A stretch of 41,319 nucleotides of DNA from JAZDLX01 sp964538455. GTDB taxonomy: Bacteria; Electryoneota; Electryoneia; Electryoneales; Electryoneaceae. Every line of letters starts with the position of its first letter. The first letter of the stretch is position 1. Below, one piece after another: positions 32,897-41,254 of this stretch. Below the pieces are notes generated by a model that was given only the letters and a program-made list of their open reading frames with translations, made no database searches and had not been told where the DNA came from. Position numbers and translations under genes: made by a program. The stretch covers positions 1 to 41,319 of the forward strand of contig CAZIDZ010000027.1 in assembly GCA_964538455.1 (NCBI GenBank), given 5' to 3'.

Positions 32897-34423
32897 ATGA
32901 CAGCCACGACACACACTCCGCAGCCTGTTTCGACGCTGCTGACGCACACGCACCCCGACCTCGACGCCATCCTTGCCATTTACCTGATGAAGCGCCACGG
33001 ATCGGCCAGGTTCCCAGGCGTGGAGACAGCGGAACTTCAGTTCACTTCCGCGAATGTGCTCCCTGGAGGGAAATCTCCGGAGCAGCTCGAAGCCGAGGGA
33101 ACGGTTGCCCTGGACACAGGCGGCGGCCGCTACGACAACCACCCGGTGGACGGCCAGGACAACAGCGAAAAGTGGGACACCTGCGCGTCCATGCTTGTCG
33201 CCGGAGATTTGGGCGTTGCCGAAGACGAGCGTTACCGTTTCCTGCTCCCGTACGCGCTGAACCACGATGCTCGGGGACAATCGCTGACGAGCAGGGAGGC
33301 CGCCCACCACCTGCTCGCTCCCCACGGCCTCATCGAGGGGCTGCATGGACAAGACCTTGACGACGCCGAAGTTGTTGAAAAAACGGCGCGCATGCTGGAA
33401 GGGATCGCGGTTGCGAGCGTCGGACCCGAAGCGCCAAGGGCAAAGGTCGCGGAGCTGTTCGATCGAACGCTGCTGCGCTTCCTGCGCGAAGGAATCACCG
33501 AGGACGGCGTCCACCAGCGTAAACAGGAGATGACTTGGCCAGCGGAGGGCGAATCCCATGGGTACGCACGGGAAAAAGGGTGGCACCTCCGCCGCGACCT
33601 TGAAAAGCTGCTGAAAATAGCCTCTTGGCTGCTCGCAGGAGAGGAAAACGCCGAACCCGAGGACGAAGGCGAGCGACGGGTGATCCTGCCACGAGCGCTG
33701 ATCGGTCTCGCGAAACTTAACGGCGGAGAAAACGACGCCTATTACGCGGATGCTGCACCTCTGCTGAAAGCCGCCGTGCAGCGGGAGGCGGACTGGTTTT
33801 CGGCAATCGACGAGGTGGAGCGGAGCGCCAGGATCGTCAGGGGGCGCGGCGTTTCGATGATCGTAATCGCCAGCCGGAACGGCCTGACGATCAAGGCCGC
33901 CCGATACCGCCGCGGCGCAGGGACAGTTCTCTACTACGAGCCGCACAGTCATTTCGTAACCTTGCAGTCGGGACAGCGAAAGGACGGCAAGCCGATCCTG
34001 AACCTGCAGCGGATTGCAGCGAGGCTTCGCGGCACCGAGGCGATCAAACGTCATGGCAACGGTGCGAAGCTGCCGAAAAACGCGAACGGTGTGGGGATGA
34101 TCGAAGGCTGGTTCCTCCACCCTTCCTTGAAGCTGTTGATCTGCGGCTCTCCAAAAGCGCCTGACGCCCGCACCTCCGCCCTGTCGTGGCAGGAAATCAT
34201 CGAAATTGTCACCACGGACCTCCGGCCCGGCGAAAAAATGCCGGAGTGGTTCTGTCCCGCGGAGCGCTGCCTCGAGACACGGTGCACGCTGTATCCGCTG
34301 CGCCTGGCCAACTGCCACGCGCATAGGCAGAACGTGCGCGAGGCCCCGAAGCCCGGAACGCTGGGCGAACTCTTTGCGGACAAGCTGAAAACACCACCTT
34401 CCTCCAAAGGAAGTGGCAGGTAA
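32897..34423 (+). CDS. DHH/MYG1-like putative phosphoesterase
   Basis: 508 residues. N-terminus carries a DHH-superfamily-like metal motif (LLTHTHPDLDAILA) and, about 65 residues later, VALDTGGGRYDNHPVDG, which resembles the DVGG-YDHH block of MYG1/UPF0160 exonucleases and the DHH motif (here Asp-Asn-His). A further LPYALNHDA follows. The middle is helical and Glu-rich. The C-terminus has a Cys/His cluster (FCPAERCLETRC, then NCHAHRQ) that could bind zinc. ATG 32897 has no good ribosome binding site; TTG 32861 with AAGG is the alternative. It is followed after 60 nt by phosphoglycerate mutase and is probably co-transcribed. A phosphoesterase or nuclease is my inference; the family is not certain. 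Confidence 0.7.
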   Translation: MTATTHTPQPVSTLLTHTHPDLDAILAIYLMKRHGSARFPGVETAELQFTSANVLPGGKSPEQLEAEGTVALDTGGGRYDNHPVDGQDNSEKWDTCASMLVAGDLGVAEDERYRFLLPYALNHDARGQSLTSREAAHHLLAPHGLIEGLHGQDLDDAEVVEKTARMLEGIAVASVGPEAPRAKVAELFDRTLLRFLREGITEDGVHQRKQEMTWPAEGESHGYAREKGWHLRRDLEKLLKIASWLLAGEENAEPEDEGERRVILPRALIGLAKLNGGENDAYYADAAPLLKAAVQREADWFSAIDEVERSARIVRGRGVSMIVIASRNGLTIKAARYRRGAGTVLYYEPHSHFVTLQSGQRKDGKPILNLQRIAARLRGTEAIKRHGNGAKLPKNANGVGMIEGWFLHPSLKLLICGSPKAPDARTSALSWQEIIEIVTTDLRPGEKMPEWFCPAERCLETRCTLYPLRLANCHAHRQNVREAPKPGTLGELFADKLKTPPSSKGSGR

Positions 34424-34483
34424 CGGTCCCTGCCGGAGGAGTCTCTTTCGATTTCCCCTGGCGCATCATGAAGGAGTCTTGCG

Positions 34484-35686
34484 ATGGCGCTGATCACGGA
34501 ATCCCTGGTCACGGCGACAGATAAAAAGATTGTTCTGCTCGTCCTGGACGGTCTCGGTGGACTGCCGCAGCTTCCCGGAGGACCGACCGAACTGGAGGCG
34601 GCAACCACACCCAATTTGGACAAGCTGGCGAAGGAGGGCGTCCAAGGGCTGCTCGATCCCATCGGCCCCGGAATCACTCCCGGAAGCGGACCTGCCCACC
34701 TCAGCCTCTTCGGGTACGATGCCGTCGAGCACAACGTTGGGCGAGGACTACTCTCCGCGTTGGGGGGAGATTTTCCGCTGGAAGACCGGGATGTCTGCGC
34801 CCGCGGGAATTTCTGCTCGCTAGACGGCTCTGGAAATGTTACCGACCGCCGCGCCGGGCGCATTGCCACTGAGCTCTCCACCCCACTTTGCGAAAAACTG
34901 GAAAAAGATGCCCAGATCGAGGGAGTCGAGATCTTCGTTCGCCCCGAAAAGGACCACCGCTTCCTGCTGGTGATCCGCGGCGAACACCTTTCCGACCAGC
35001 TCGAGGACACAGATTCCCAGAAAACGGGTGTTCCTCCACTCAAGTGCAAACCGTTGCGCGAAGAGGCCGCCCGGACTGCGAAGATCGTCGACGAGTTTTC
35101 GGACAAGGCGCGCCGCGTTCTCGAAAACGAGAAACAGGCGAACGGCGTCCTGCTTCGCGGATTCGCCAAGCGGCTTCCCCTGCCCACGATGAGCGACCGT
35201 TTCGGGCTTCGCGCAGCCGCCCTCGCGGATTACCCGATGTACCGCGGGCTGGCACGACTCGTCGGTATGGAAGTGCTCAGCAAGGACCCGGATCTGAAAG
35301 CCCGTTTCGCCGAGGTGAAAAAATCCCGCGACGGGTACGACTTCTTTTTCGTGCACTTCAAGAAGACCGACGCGGCGGGCGAAGATGGAAATTTCGAAAA
35401 GAAGGTGAAGGTCATCGAGGAGTTTGACGCTGCACTTCCGGTCCTGCTCGAGGCGAAACCGGACGTGCTGATCGTCACCGGCGACCACTCAACGCCTGCG
35501 ATGATGGCGAGCCACTCCTGGCACCCGGTGCCTGTATTGATTCATGGAAACAACGTTCGCACCGACGATACCACCGCGTTCGGGGAGACCCAAGCGTCGC
35601 ACGGCGGCCTCGGGCGGATGCCGATGATGCACCTGCTGCCGATCGCTCTGGCGCACGCCGGACGGCTGCAGAAGTTCGGCGCTTAA
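34484..35686 (+). CDS. apgM: 2,3-bisphosphoglycerate-independent phosphoglycerate mutase (archaeal type, ApgM)
   Basis: A 400-residue enzyme of the alkaline phosphatase superfamily interconverting 3- and 2-phosphoglycerate in glycolysis. N-terminal metal-binding segment KIVLLVLDGLGGLP, then EAATTPNLDKLAKEG, GSGPAHLSLFGYD (phospho-acceptor Ser region), DRRAGRIATE, DFFFVHFKKTDAAGEDG and VTGDHSTPAMMASHSWHPVP with the second metal site. Length is typical of ApgM (about 400) and not of GpmI (about 510). ATG 34484 has AAGGAG 7 nt upstream. A bidirectional terminator follows. Confidence 0.95.
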   Translation: MALITESLVTATDKKIVLLVLDGLGGLPQLPGGPTELEAATTPNLDKLAKEGVQGLLDPIGPGITPGSGPAHLSLFGYDAVEHNVGRGLLSALGGDFPLEDRDVCARGNFCSLDGSGNVTDRRAGRIATELSTPLCEKLEKDAQIEGVEIFVRPEKDHRFLLVIRGEHLSDQLEDTDSQKTGVPPLKCKPLREEAARTAKIVDEFSDKARRVLENEKQANGVLLRGFAKRLPLPTMSDRFGLRAAALADYPMYRGLARLVGMEVLSKDPDLKARFAEVKKSRDGYDFFFVHFKKTDAAGEDGNFEKKVKVIEEFDAALPVLLEAKPDVLIVTGDHSTPAMMASHSWHPVPVLIHGNNVRTDDTTAFGETQASHGGLGRMPMMHLLPIALAHAGRLQKFGA

Positions 35687-35696
35687 ATGATCCCAG

Positions 35697-35748
35697 GGGA
35701 CAGTATGCTAACAATTCCAGCAGTTTGGAATTGTTAGCATACTGTCCC
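35697..35748. repeat. 23-bp perfect inverted repeat (MITE/REP-like)
   Basis: Arms 35697-35719 and 35726-35748 are perfect reverse complements (outer end GGGACAGTATGCTAACAATT) around a 6-nt loop. It begins 11 nt after the apgM stop and precedes a separate terminator, so it is not needed for termination. GGGACAGT-type edges are typical of small elements mobilised by REP-associated (IS200-like) transposases; no transposase is present in the window. Confidence 0.65.
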
Positions 35749-35767
35749 TGAAACCCGTAAAAAAGAG

Positions 35768-35801
35768 ACGGGCTTCCGATTGATCCGGTAAGCCCGTTTT
35801 T
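35768..35801. terminator. Bidirectional rho-independent terminator between apgM and the M1-like gene
   Basis: Stem ACGGGCTT (35768-35775) / AAGCCCGT (35790-35797) followed by TTTTT on the plus strand. The minus side ends in CTCTTTTTTA, so both convergent genes can use it. Confidence 0.8.
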
Positions 35802-35827
35802 ATTATGAATGTTGATGTTTTTCGGGG

Positions 35828-37813
35828 TCAGGGCTTCATCGAGAAGGGCGATTTCAGATGCTGTCCCGCCTCTTCGGACACCGCGCTGAACTGCTGCGCC
35901 CGGCGGTAGGCGTCCTGCGCCGCGCCACGGTCTCCGAGCAGGTCGCAGATCTTGCCGAGCAGCAACAGACTTTCGCCGTCAGCGTCTTGCTGCAGTGCCT
36001 CGAGGATGTCCGCTTTTGCCTGGCGGTAGTCGCCCGTATGCATCCGCGCCCGAGCCAATCCCGCCAGCACCGCTGGGGATTGTTCCGCTCCACGAACCCC
36101 GGCTCGCTGGAGCATCCGCAATGCCCGTCCCCAGTCGCCCCGCTCCCCGAGTTCTATCGCAACCTGTGCCACCGCCGAACCACTCGTCCACGCGTGGCTG
36201 ACAAGTGGGAGTGTATTGTCGGGATCCACTTCAACAAAGGCGGGACCGCTCGCAGTACGGAACTGGATTTCCGATTCGTACGCCGGCACCGCGGCATCCA
36301 CCGTCGTTGAGTCAAGCAGCGTCATCCGCACCGGCACCGGAAAGTCTTCGGCCCCTTCACGAACGAGGCGGACGACCGACACCGTCTTTCCACCATCCTG
36401 CCCCTGGTTGATCACCTCGCGAATGCGGGCATCCATCCACCCCGCACCGGCGTACCACGTATCAAAGAATCTGTCGAGCGAATCCTCGGCGACAACCGCG
36501 ACCACATTCCGCAAACGGTCCACCGACACTTCCCGCTCGCCGGAAAAGACAAACATCTCGTCGTAGGCGCGCTCCAGCGAACGCTCCCCGACCCGCTGCT
36601 CGAGCATCCTCAACAACGTGAATTGATGGGCCGTTTCCGCACGGGTTGCGAAAGCTTTTCCGGGAGCCGGAATCTCCCCGCCCACCCCCTTGCTCTCGCC
36701 GCGCAGGCGGTCGTAGAGCACCCCGGCGTAGTAGGAATCGAGAAGGCCGTCCGTCCACCCGTCGCCGATTGCGACGCTGCGCGTATAGCGGAGCACACCG
36801 TAGTGGCTGAGTGCAGCCTCCAGCGGCGTCTTCTTGCGCAGGGTCGTCGTCACACTGTCCAATCCCCAGTAGAGGTCGGTGATCGCCCCGGCCACCGCTA
36901 TACGGGAGGCATAGGTTCCGGGGCGCGGTCCGCCGCGATGAACGACGATCGTGTTGGCAAACACCGCCTCCGCACCGCTGCCGGTCTTGCTGCCCGGAAT
37001 TACGTTGAGCACCAGCGGCGGCTTAAAGGCCGTCCTACGCTTGTAGAATTCCACGACATTGCGGGCGTCCGCGAGCAGTTTCGTCCCCCATTCAGCGTCC
37101 TCGTTGTGGAAAAACACCCGCACACGGACGCCGAAAACCTCGGTCTCCTGCACCAGCAGGTCACGGGCGAGCGCGATACCGTAATTGGTCACCCCGGCCG
37201 CGCCGTTGTAGATCGCCACCGTTTCCGCTCGGCCGTCCTCGCGCAACGGTAGTCCGGAGAGTGCTGCCCGCCAATCGATTGGAAACTCGACGGTTGCGTC
37301 GTAGTCCCCAAGGCTCGGCGTTGAGTGGCCGTCAGGAGGGATCCCGGTGCTGTCCACCGCTCCGAGAACACGGGGAAACCAGTCGCCTGTGTACCAGGTG
37401 AGGTCGTCACGGTCCTCCCCTTTCCGGGTCTCGAAATTGATCTCGATCTGGCTGATTACGCCAGGCGGCATCCTGCGTGAGGAGACGAGTTCGAAACCGT
37501 CGTACGGGTCGCCGTTTTCGCGGGATTTGTACACGACATCGGCGTTGCGACGGTTGACACGGGCGCGGCTGATTGGCTTGCCCTTTGTCCTTCCCGGATC
37601 AAGCGCAAAGGCGATGTTGTACTGGTCGACATCCGTCGGGTTCACATACTGCACCAGCACCGTGCCGTTCGCCCGCCCGCTCACCGGGTCAAGACGGACG
37701 TTCAAGGTGTAAAACGGCCTCTTCTCCACCGCGTCCACCTGCCCGAACGCGGAAAAGGAAAAAACCGCCAGCAACAGAAAGCTGCCAAGTACTGCACTTG
37801 CAGAGCGTCTCAT
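35828..37813 (-). CDS. M1-peptidase-like secreted protein without the HEXXH motif, with TPR tail
   Basis: 661 residues. Signal peptide at about 1-24 (GSFLLLAVFSFSAFGQ), an N-terminal beta domain like M1 aminopeptidases (YTLNVRLDPVSGRANGTVLV), a thermolysin-like domain and about three TPR-type helical repeats after residue 560. In the active-site helix VAGAITDLYWG (307-317) aligns with VAHEIAHLYWG: His to Gly309, Glu to Ala310 and His to Asp313. The third zinc ligand, Glu332 (PLEAALSHYG), is kept, and the GGMEN region is degenerate (SGAEAVFAN). It is probably a binding or scaffold protein in the periplasm or at the surface. ATG 37813; the upstream segment is duplicated at 40924-41080. Confidence 0.85.
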   Translation of the reverse strand: MRRSASAVLGSFLLLAVFSFSAFGQVDAVEKRPFYTLNVRLDPVSGRANGTVLVQYVNPTDVDQYNIAFALDPGRTKGKPISRARVNRRNADVVYKSRENGDPYDGFELVSSRRMPPGVISQIEINFETRKGEDRDDLTWYTGDWFPRVLGAVDSTGIPPDGHSTPSLGDYDATVEFPIDWRAALSGLPLREDGRAETVAIYNGAAGVTNYGIALARDLLVQETEVFGVRVRVFFHNEDAEWGTKLLADARNVVEFYKRRTAFKPPLVLNVIPGSKTGSGAEAVFANTIVVHRGGPRPGTYASRIAVAGAITDLYWGLDSVTTTLRKKTPLEAALSHYGVLRYTRSVAIGDGWTDGLLDSYYAGVLYDRLRGESKGVGGEIPAPGKAFATRAETAHQFTLLRMLEQRVGERSLERAYDEMFVFSGEREVSVDRLRNVVAVVAEDSLDRFFDTWYAGAGWMDARIREVINQGQDGGKTVSVVRLVREGAEDFPVPVRMTLLDSTTVDAAVPAYESEIQFRTASGPAFVEVDPDNTLPLVSHAWTSGSAVAQVAIELGERGDWGRALRMLQRAGVRGAEQSPAVLAGLARARMHTGDYRQAKADILEALQQDADGESLLLLGKICDLLGDRGAAQDAYRRAQQFSAVSEEAGQHLKSPFSMKP

Positions 37814-37970
37814 CCGTGCTTTCCTGTTACGGTTCTCACAAACAACTCGCCAATATAGAGGGTCGCGGCACGAGAGGGGAGTGCTTCACGTCATTGCAGA
37901 GCCAGCAAACGTTTGAAAAGGGACAGTTGCCTACGAAAAGAAAAAGGGCAACCGTTGCCAAACAGTTCCG
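37805..37970 (-). promoter_or_regulatory. Promoter segment of the M1-like gene (duplicated, copy A)
   Basis: Contains the start codon (37811-37813), a TATATT -10-like element (37857-37852 on the minus strand) and about 110 nt further upstream. The segment closely matches 40924-41080, including GCGTCTCATCCGTGCT, CCAATATAGAGGGTC and the distal CAACCGTTNCCAA block. The conserved ACTCCC tract about 25 nt upstream of TATATT may be a regulator site. The element-to-ATG distance is nearly the same in the two copies (about 38 nt). Confidence 0.6.
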
Positions 37971-38037
37971 AATTCGAGGCCTTCGGACCGGATCTCCTCC
38001 CAGAGAGCAACTTTTACCATTTCTGCCCTGTCAATCA

Positions 38038-40791
38038 TCATTTGATCAGAACAACTTTTCGGGCCTTTGTCAGGTTTGGATTCCCTGTACATCCGAGTCG
38101 CAGGAAATAGACACCCGATGGAAGGCCGTCGGTAGAAATGCTCATCCAAAGCGAGCTGTTCCTTACAGGTCGTGTTTCCCGAACGACCTGGCGTCCCAGC
38201 AAATCATACAGTGAGACCGTCGCCTCTCCCGATAGACCATAGTCGAACCAGGCAACACGTACCGCGGAATTACTCGGAACCGGCCAAATTTTTAGGTAGG
38301 GACTCCAAGGGAGCAAAACACTGGGCAATTTCTGATCAATAAGTCTGATAGTCACTTGATGGCTTCCATCTCCGAGTTCCGGCAACAGAACATGACTCCT
38401 CTTGCCCCGGTTTACCACGTTCAAAGATCGGCCATCATCAAGCGTAGCACTCAACACAGGAGCTTCTGCAGTTGGATGAAAAACCAATAGTGACACATTG
38501 TGCCGTACGAAACCGGACCAGAAATATACGACCACCTTGGAGGATAGGATTTGTCCCGTATTCTTCCATTGATCCAGTATATCTCCCCGCTCGACGATAT
38601 CGTTCGGGATCTCCCATATCATTCCGGGGAATAGTGATTCGATGTCATTGATATATCCCGAAAATTTATCCAGCTTGGTTGCATCCTGATCCCAGTATCC
38701 CAGGGCTGATGCAGGATGGAACCCCCAAAGAGAGGTCCCCCCGAACATCATCACTTGCTGCGTCATCCACAATCGCCCCCATCCAGTCCCCAATTCGTCT
38801 CCCCAGAACATCAATCCATGCATCCAGATGTACGAGGAATCCCCATAGATGGGAAAGAAGGTGAAGTAATCATTATGACTGAAGGACTGATCCATCCACC
38901 GGTAGCCGCGGCGCAGCAGTTCCTGAACGGTAAAGTGATGATATTCGATTCCAGCGGGGCGCACGGCCATCTTAATGCGGGAAAGACCCATCTTTCCCAG
39001 ATCCTCGTCAATCGCATCGAGGGATGCAATATGCCAGGCGGGGACGTTGTGTGTCCACTCTTGTCCGTATTCAATGCCATGCCCCGGACGGCGGATGTAT
39101 TCGCGGTTGGTCGCGTGGTGATACGTGTGAACGATTAGATTGACTCGACGTTCCCAGTCGTAAAGGTATTGCTTCTGATCGATGCGCCTGAACCATTCGA
39201 GTTTGCTCTCTTCGAAGTCCGCGTAACGCCTGTAACTATGGCTGTCCCAAAAACCATAATCCGGAGAATCAAAATAGTAGAGAGTTTTCCCTTGTTCGAA
39301 GCCCGGATTATTCACGGCAAGGAGGGATTCTCCGTTCAATACCTCCACATCATCGAGAAAAGCGCTGCGGGTATCCTGATGTTCCACCGGATCCGAAGGC
39401 TCGACATCGAATGGCTTCTTATAAACGAAAATGTGAATGTTTACCTGAGTGCCTGCCGGAAGAAGAACCGGCGTAGTGTAACTCATGAGTTGCCATCCGT
39501 CGGTGGTGCTCAGCCAAGGCGATGTCCAAGAGGCCGTTCCATCAAGTGTTTCCACCGCAAATTTCATCCCACTCCCATCTGCAAATGGCGTTGGGATATA
39601 CACCATGCCCTTAACTGTTATTGGATTTGTTTCGAGGATCGTAACCTTTTGATATATTTGTGCGGTGTCTCCTGACAACACTTCGGAGCGAAGGCTCCTT
39701 TCGCCGGAAAAGCGGTCATATGTAGTGTACGCAAGGCATCCAGGTGGCATCGTCCAACCGCCTGTGGAGTATTTGTCCATCGACAGCCACAGCCCCGATC
39801 CGTCCAGGCAAAGCGCGCAGGAAAGCACTACGCTCGGATTCTCTTTAAGAAAACGTACCATGAGGGAACCAAAAGGATTGCTGGAATCGGTCGAATCCGG
39901 CCAGGGTCCGTGCCCTAATTCAAAGGGAATATCATCACCAATCAGGAGGATGCTGTTCGTAGCACTCCCCTGCTGAGCGGAGGGAGAAACCCACATCCCG
40001 ACATCTGCCCCGATGGAATAGGTCTTGTCTGTCGCGTACAGCCTTAATTGCCTTTCGATGACCTGACCGGGTACCAACACCGAGTGGACAAGGGTTTTTT
40101 CCTGAGCGGTCGTTTCCGAGATGCGCGTGCGGAGAATACACCATTCAAGGCCGTTTGTACGATCCCAATAAATATCCCCGTACAAGGGATTATCCATAAT
40201 CATGACAAGCCGCTCACCATTCCGATGGGCAATGATGCCATTTTGCATGCTGGTGCTGATTGTCCGGCTTGAATTGGCGCGAGCTGTATCAACAAACCCG
40301 TTGGCATTCAGAAAAGTATGGACATCAGCGTTCTCGAGTCCCAAGCGAACATGCAGATCATTCCTGACATCAACCGTATCTCCTGCAATCAACGTGAGTT
40401 TGAAATCGAGCTCCTGGTCTCGCATAATCCATGTTTGCCGGATAATCAGCGATCCCAAACCGAATGATTCAGAGCCTCTCGTCTCCGTAATCAAGGTATC
40501 GCCGTTCGACGCCATTACACTGAATCCATCAACCGGCACACGCTGCTCACCTTCTTGAGTTTGAATGATAAAGACAGGCGCTCCTACCCGCAGATTCTCG
40601 AGTTTCACGGAGCCGGCCGCCGGTTGAAATTCAAGAAGTGTCCCGGGAAATCCGCTTGACTCGCCAGTGACATCTACTGTAAAGGGGGAGGAAAAAACCT
40701 GAGCCCCGGGGAGAATGACGCAAATGACGAGGGATAGAAGTGCGCCAATATACTTTTTCCACTCAGAAACATGAATAGGTAACCATTCCAT
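38038..40791 (-). CDS. Large secreted protein with C-terminal T9SS sorting domain
   Basis: 917 residues. N-terminal hydrophobic signal (YIGALLSLVICVILPGA), a beta-rich N-terminal half (about 30-330), a central Trp/Tyr/His-rich alpha/beta segment (about 490-800: VHTYHHATNREYIRRPGHG, YRWMDQSFSHNDYF) that resembles glycoside hydrolase or polysaccharide deacetylase barrels, though I cannot assign a family, and a C-terminal type A sorting domain (EATVSLYDLLGRQVVRE, LPSGVYFLRL, TKARKVVLIK). It is exported by Sec and the type IX system. ATG 40791 has GAGGG 8 nt upstream. GC content is visibly lower than in the neighbours, suggesting a different history. Confidence 0.85.
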   Translation of the reverse strand: MEWLPIHVSEWKKYIGALLSLVICVILPGAQVFSSPFTVDVTGESSGFPGTLLEFQPAAGSVKLENLRVGAPVFIIQTQEGEQRVPVDGFSVMASNGDTLITETRGSESFGLGSLIIRQTWIMRDQELDFKLTLIAGDTVDVRNDLHVRLGLENADVHTFLNANGFVDTARANSSRTISTSMQNGIIAHRNGERLVMIMDNPLYGDIYWDRTNGLEWCILRTRISETTAQEKTLVHSVLVPGQVIERQLRLYATDKTYSIGADVGMWVSPSAQQGSATNSILLIGDDIPFELGHGPWPDSTDSSNPFGSLMVRFLKENPSVVLSCALCLDGSGLWLSMDKYSTGGWTMPPGCLAYTTYDRFSGERSLRSEVLSGDTAQIYQKVTILETNPITVKGMVYIPTPFADGSGMKFAVETLDGTASWTSPWLSTTDGWQLMSYTTPVLLPAGTQVNIHIFVYKKPFDVEPSDPVEHQDTRSAFLDDVEVLNGESLLAVNNPGFEQGKTLYYFDSPDYGFWDSHSYRRYADFEESKLEWFRRIDQKQYLYDWERRVNLIVHTYHHATNREYIRRPGHGIEYGQEWTHNVPAWHIASLDAIDEDLGKMGLSRIKMAVRPAGIEYHHFTVQELLRRGYRWMDQSFSHNDYFTFFPIYGDSSYIWMHGLMFWGDELGTGWGRLWMTQQVMMFGGTSLWGFHPASALGYWDQDATKLDKFSGYINDIESLFPGMIWEIPNDIVERGDILDQWKNTGQILSSKVVVYFWSGFVRHNVSLLVFHPTAEAPVLSATLDDGRSLNVVNRGKRSHVLLPELGDGSHQVTIRLIDQKLPSVLLPWSPYLKIWPVPSNSAVRVAWFDYGLSGEATVSLYDLLGRQVVRETRPVRNSSLWMSISTDGLPSGVYFLRLGCTGNPNLTKARKVVLIK

Positions 40792-40869
40792 AACCGAATC
40801 CCTCGGAAAGGAGGACGGTCGAAGTTCACCATTCCGCAACTATACGCGCGCGATTCACGTCATTTGGCA

Positions 40870-40932
40870 TCAATCGCAACAGCAAAAACTGGTGTGTGCA
40901 CGGCGATGTACCGGAATTGCAACGCGTCTCAT
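40870..40932 (-). pseudogene. 20-codon remnant resembling the start of the M1-like gene
   Basis: In the duplicated segment, ATG 40932 opens MRRVAIPVHRRAHTSFCCCD and stops at 40870. The first codons match the start of the M1-like gene (ATGAGACGC and nearby bases), after which the reading diverges and stops. It is either a broken gene copy or a short leader ORF 79 nt ahead of the T9SS gene. Confidence 0.45.
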
Positions 40933-41080
40933 CCGTGCTCTTCTGTCACCTTCTGACGGACAACTTACCAATATAGAGGGTCCCATGCACGGGAAGGGAG
41001 TGTCTTGCGTCATCGCAGTCCAGCACAGGTCTCTGTTGTGGACTGATTCTGAAGAAAAGAACGACAACCGTTACCAAGCG
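40924..41080 (-). promoter_or_regulatory. Duplicated promoter segment (copy B) upstream of the T9SS gene
   Basis: Diverged copy of 37805-37970, with the same TATATT element (40975-40970 on the minus strand) at about the same distance from its ATG. It is the best candidate promoter for the T9SS gene at 40791, with a leader of roughly 170 nt. The stretch from 41081 to the terminator at 41173 shows no further feature; the 40792-41254 gap has no intact gene. Confidence 0.55.
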
Positions 41081-41172
41081 ACCACAAACCATCAACGGCC
41101 GGATTGAACCGGCTCGCATTCCATTGCTCCTCCTATTTTCTCCATTGGCGTCATGCCACCGGGAGGTACATG

Positions 41173-41199
41173 AAAAAGCACCCCGCCGAAGCGAGGTGC
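41173..41199 (-). terminator. Rho-independent terminator of the partial gene at the right edge
   Basis: On the minus strand GCACCTCGC - TTCG - GCGGGGTGC (41199 to 41178, one G-U pair) is followed by TTTTT (41177-41173). A classic tetraloop terminator, 55 nt past the stop at 41255. Confidence 0.85.
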
Positions 41200-41254
41200 C
41201 ATGATTGACCACCGAAAAGGCCGGAAAATATCTTTGCTCGCCTTGTTTTTCGCC

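Noticed and set aside
32564..34324. A 586-codon minus-strand frame opposite the DHH-like gene
   Set aside because: Antisense shadow. The plus-strand frame has metal motifs and continues to the apgM operon.
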